A stretch of 64,000 nucleotides of DNA, taken from Rhodothermales bacterium (GTDB lineage Bacteria > Bacteroidota > Rhodothermia > Rhodothermales > JAHQVL01). The notes under the pieces were generated by a model. That model was given only the letters and a program-made list of their open reading frames with translations. It was not told the DNA's origin and ran no database searches. Shown piece after piece: positions 62,257 to 64,000 of the stretch. The stretch's first letter is position 1, and the number at the start of each line of letters is the position of its first letter. A program made the position numbers and the translations under genes. The stretch covers positions 310,001 to 374,000 of the forward strand of contig JAWKNW010000001.1 in NCBI GenBank assembly GCA_041391505.1, in the 5' to 3' direction.

Positions 62257-62997
62257 TTGAAGGGCGTCGTCCTCGCCGGCGGGACCGGCAGCCGGCTCTA
62301 TCCGCTGACCAAGGTCACGAACAAGCACCTCCTCCCCGTGGGCCGGTACCCGATGATCTACCATCCGTTGATGCGGATGCGCCGCGCCGGCATCCGCGAG
62401 GTGGCCATCGTCACCAGCCCCGAACACATGGGCGATGTGGTCAATCTCCTCGGCAGCGGGCGATCGCTCGGACTCGACCTCACCTACCGCGTGCAGGACG
62501 AACCCGGCGGCATCGCCCAGGCCATGGCGCTTTGCGAGATCTACACCGGCTCTGACCCTTTTCTGGTGATCCTGGGCGACAATATCCTGGCCGAGGACAT
62601 CGGCGACGAGGTGAAGGCCTACCGCGAACAGCTCGCCCGGGACGGCGGGGGCGCGCGGATCCTCCTCAAGCAGGTGCACGACCCCGAGCGGTACGGCGTG
62701 CCGCGGTTTGAGGACGGCCGCATCGTCGAGATCATCGAAAAGCCGGCCGATCCGCCGAGCAACTACTCCGTCACGGGCATCTACTTCTACGACGCCGGCG
62801 TGTACGACATCATCCGCGCCCTCAAGCCGAGTGCGCGGGGCGAATACGAGGTGAGCGACGTGAGCAGCGCGTACGTCCGCCAGGGCCGGCTGACGCACGG
62901 CGTCCTGAAGGGCTGGTGGGGCGATGCCGGCACGCTCGAAGGCTGGCACGAGGCCAACGAACTGGCGCGGGAGCTGGTGTATGAGGAGTTGGGGTGA
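62257..62997 (+). CDS. sugar nucleotidyltransferase, RmlA-like
   Basis: 246 residues. KGVVLAGGTGSRLYPLTKVTNKHLLPVG is the NTP-binding signature of glucose-1-phosphate thymidylyltransferases; ILGDNI and EIIEKPADPPSNYSVTGIYFYD follow. Short of the usual 290 residues, as in the short single-domain type. I chose TTG at 62257 so that MKGVVLAGG begins the protein as in the family; TTG at 62245 is in the repeat arm. With rfbB (55761) it would supply dTDP-deoxysugars. Confidence 0.88.
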   Translation: MKGVVLAGGTGSRLYPLTKVTNKHLLPVGRYPMIYHPLMRMRRAGIREVAIVTSPEHMGDVVNLLGSGRSLGLDLTYRVQDEPGGIAQAMALCEIYTGSDPFLVILGDNILAEDIGDEVKAYREQLARDGGGARILLKQVHDPERYGVPRFEDGRIVEIIEKPADPPSNYSVTGIYFYDAGVYDIIRALKPSARGEYEVSDVSSAYVRQGRLTHGVLKGWWGDAGTLEGWHEANELARELVYEELG

Positions 62998-63103
62998 GTT
63001 TTCGGCAGGCGCTCCGCTCCCCCCTCAATCCCCCCTGTTTCTCCCAGTCGACGTGCGTATATTCGCCGGCGCAACCCTACCCGCAGTTTGACCAACGACG
63101 ACG

Positions 63104-64000
63104 ATGGCACAGACCAAATTCCTCCTCGACGAGCGACGCCTCCCCACCGCCTGGTACAACATCATGGCGGACATGCCCAACAAGCCGCTTCCCCCCCTCC
63201 ATCCCGGCACCAGGGAGCCCATCGGCCCGGACGCGCTCGCGCCGCTTTTCCCCATGGCGCTCATCATGCAGGAAGTGAGCGGCGACCCGTGGATCGAGAT
63301 ACCGGACGAGGTGCAGGACATCTACAAGAAATGGCGTCCGACGCCACTGCACCGGGCGCACGGACTCGAGAAGGCGCTCGATACGCCGGCACACATCTAT
63401 TATAAATACGAAGGCGTCAGCCCCTCGGGCTCGCACAAACCCAACACCGCCGTCCCGCAGGCCTACTACAACAAGCAGGAAGGCGTCAAGCGCATCACGA
63501 CCGAAACGGGCGCCGGCCAGTGGGGCAGCGCGCTGTCCTTCGCCTGCCAGCTGTTCGGGATCGAATGCGACGTCTACATGGTGCGCATCAGCTACGAGCA
63601 AAAGCCCTATCGCAAGATGATGATGAACGCGTGGGGCGCCAACGTCTTCGCCAGCCCGACGAATCGCACGCAGGCCGGCCGCACGATCCTCGCGCAGGAC
63701 CCCGACAGCCCGGGCAGCCTCGGCATCGCGATCTCGGAGGCCGTCGAGGAGGCCGCCATGCGGGAGGATACCAAATATTCGCTCGGGAGCGTGCTGAACC
63801 ACGTGCTGATGCACCAGACGGTCATCGGCCTCGAAGCCCAGGAGCAGATGGAGATGGCCGGTGAGATGCCGGACGTCGTCATCGCGCCGTTCGGCGGCGG
63901 CAGCAACTTCGCCGGCATCAGCTTCCCCTTCCTGCGCCACAACCTGACGCAAGGCAAGTCGATCCGCTGCATCGCCGCGGAGCCGACGAGCTGCCCGAAG
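63104..64000 (+). CDS. TrpB2-type tryptophan synthase beta chain (3' end outside window)
   Basis: 299 residues are visible and the frame is still open at base 64000. Opening AQTKFLLDERRLPTAWYNIMADM, then GRPTPLHRA-like KWRPTPLHRAHGLE, the PLP lysine region SPSGSHKPNTAVPQAY (Lys112) and the phosphate-binding loop FGGGSNFAG. The long N-terminal part and SGSHKPN indicate the TrpB2 (stand-alone, thermophile- and archaea-type) branch. It makes tryptophan from indole and serine or phosphoserine. No trpA is adjacent. Confidence 0.93.
   Translation, partial: MAQTKFLLDERRLPTAWYNIMADMPNKPLPPLHPGTREPIGPDALAPLFPMALIMQEVSGDPWIEIPDEVQDIYKKWRPTPLHRAHGLEKALDTPAHIYYKYEGVSPSGSHKPNTAVPQAYYNKQEGVKRITTETGAGQWGSALSFACQLFGIECDVYMVRISYEQKPYRKMMMNAWGANVFASPTNRTQAGRTILAQDPDSPGSLGIAISEAVEEAAMREDTKYSLGSVLNHVLMHQTVIGLEAQEQMEMAGEMPDVVIAPFGGGSNFAGISFPFLRHNLTQGKSIRCIAAEPTSCPK

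Noticed and set aside
1..64000. CRISPR arrays, insertion sequences, integrases, prophage or rRNA genes
   Set aside because: No regularly spaced repeats, transposase motifs or rRNA sequence were seen; the window looks like stable chromosome.

Overview
Organism. The window is GC-rich and looks like chromosomal DNA of a Rhodothermales-type member of the Bacteroidota. Pointers are a PorD/DUF4835 protein (type IX secretion), a secreted protein with a CHU_C/FlgD-like C-terminal domain, two adjacent S46 dipeptidyl-peptidases, a BlaI/M56 pair, a DUF6503-like protein, a long Ala/Glu-rich tail on ribosomal protein S16, and few clear Shine-Dalgarno sites. The assignment is inferred from gene content; no rRNA is present.

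Layout. 1-3978: end of a sugar kinase with broken frames, a corrinoid-type ABC ATPase overlapping a PduO-type cobalamin adenosyltransferase, and a membrane-anchored M23 peptidase behind a G-quadruplex motif. 3979-6721: repeats and small unknown genes. 6776-18754 (minus): a tightly overlapping operon for a trans-envelope machine, with two TPR lipoproteins, a secreted FG-GAP/CARDB protein, an OmpA/FlgD-like outer-membrane protein, one ExbB/TolQ, two ExbD/TolR, a TonB/TolA-like protein with an unfamiliar C-terminus, and two small proteins. 18980-31005 (minus): LuxR-type regulator, BNR-repeat exoprotein, TIM-barrel/cytochrome c pair, two S46 peptidases and PorD; YkvA and tRNA-Leu(UAG) lie here on the plus strand. 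31166-35359 (plus): envelope genes and a receiver protein. 35340-38503 (minus): BlaI-M56 module with promoter and two palindromic operators. 38563-45015 (minus): housekeeping block ffh-rpsP-rimM-trmD-rplS-mqnA-smpB-tyrS. 45209-46688: folate ligase and PspC proteins. 46707-49345 (minus): M16 peptidase pair. 49593-52797 (plus): secreted PA14/dockerin-like protein and two pilin-like MGQQQ proteins. 52823-64000: polA, rfbB, an alpha/beta hydrolase, an AtuA/CitMHS carboxylate operon, an rmlA-like gene and the start of a trpB2-like gene.

How it fits together. The strongest candidate for an undescribed system is the 12-kb minus-strand operon. Its one TolQ-like and two TolR-like subunits match the 1:2 gene content of AglRQS-type gliding motors, here packed with Bacteroidota-style secreted and outer-membrane parts. 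The MGQQQ pair is a second candidate, a possible noncanonical pilin system. The sugar kinase and the motor operon carry several reading-frame breaks. The three kinase breaks sit at or next to short C or G runs, so sequencing error is likely there, but real decay is not excluded for the operon.
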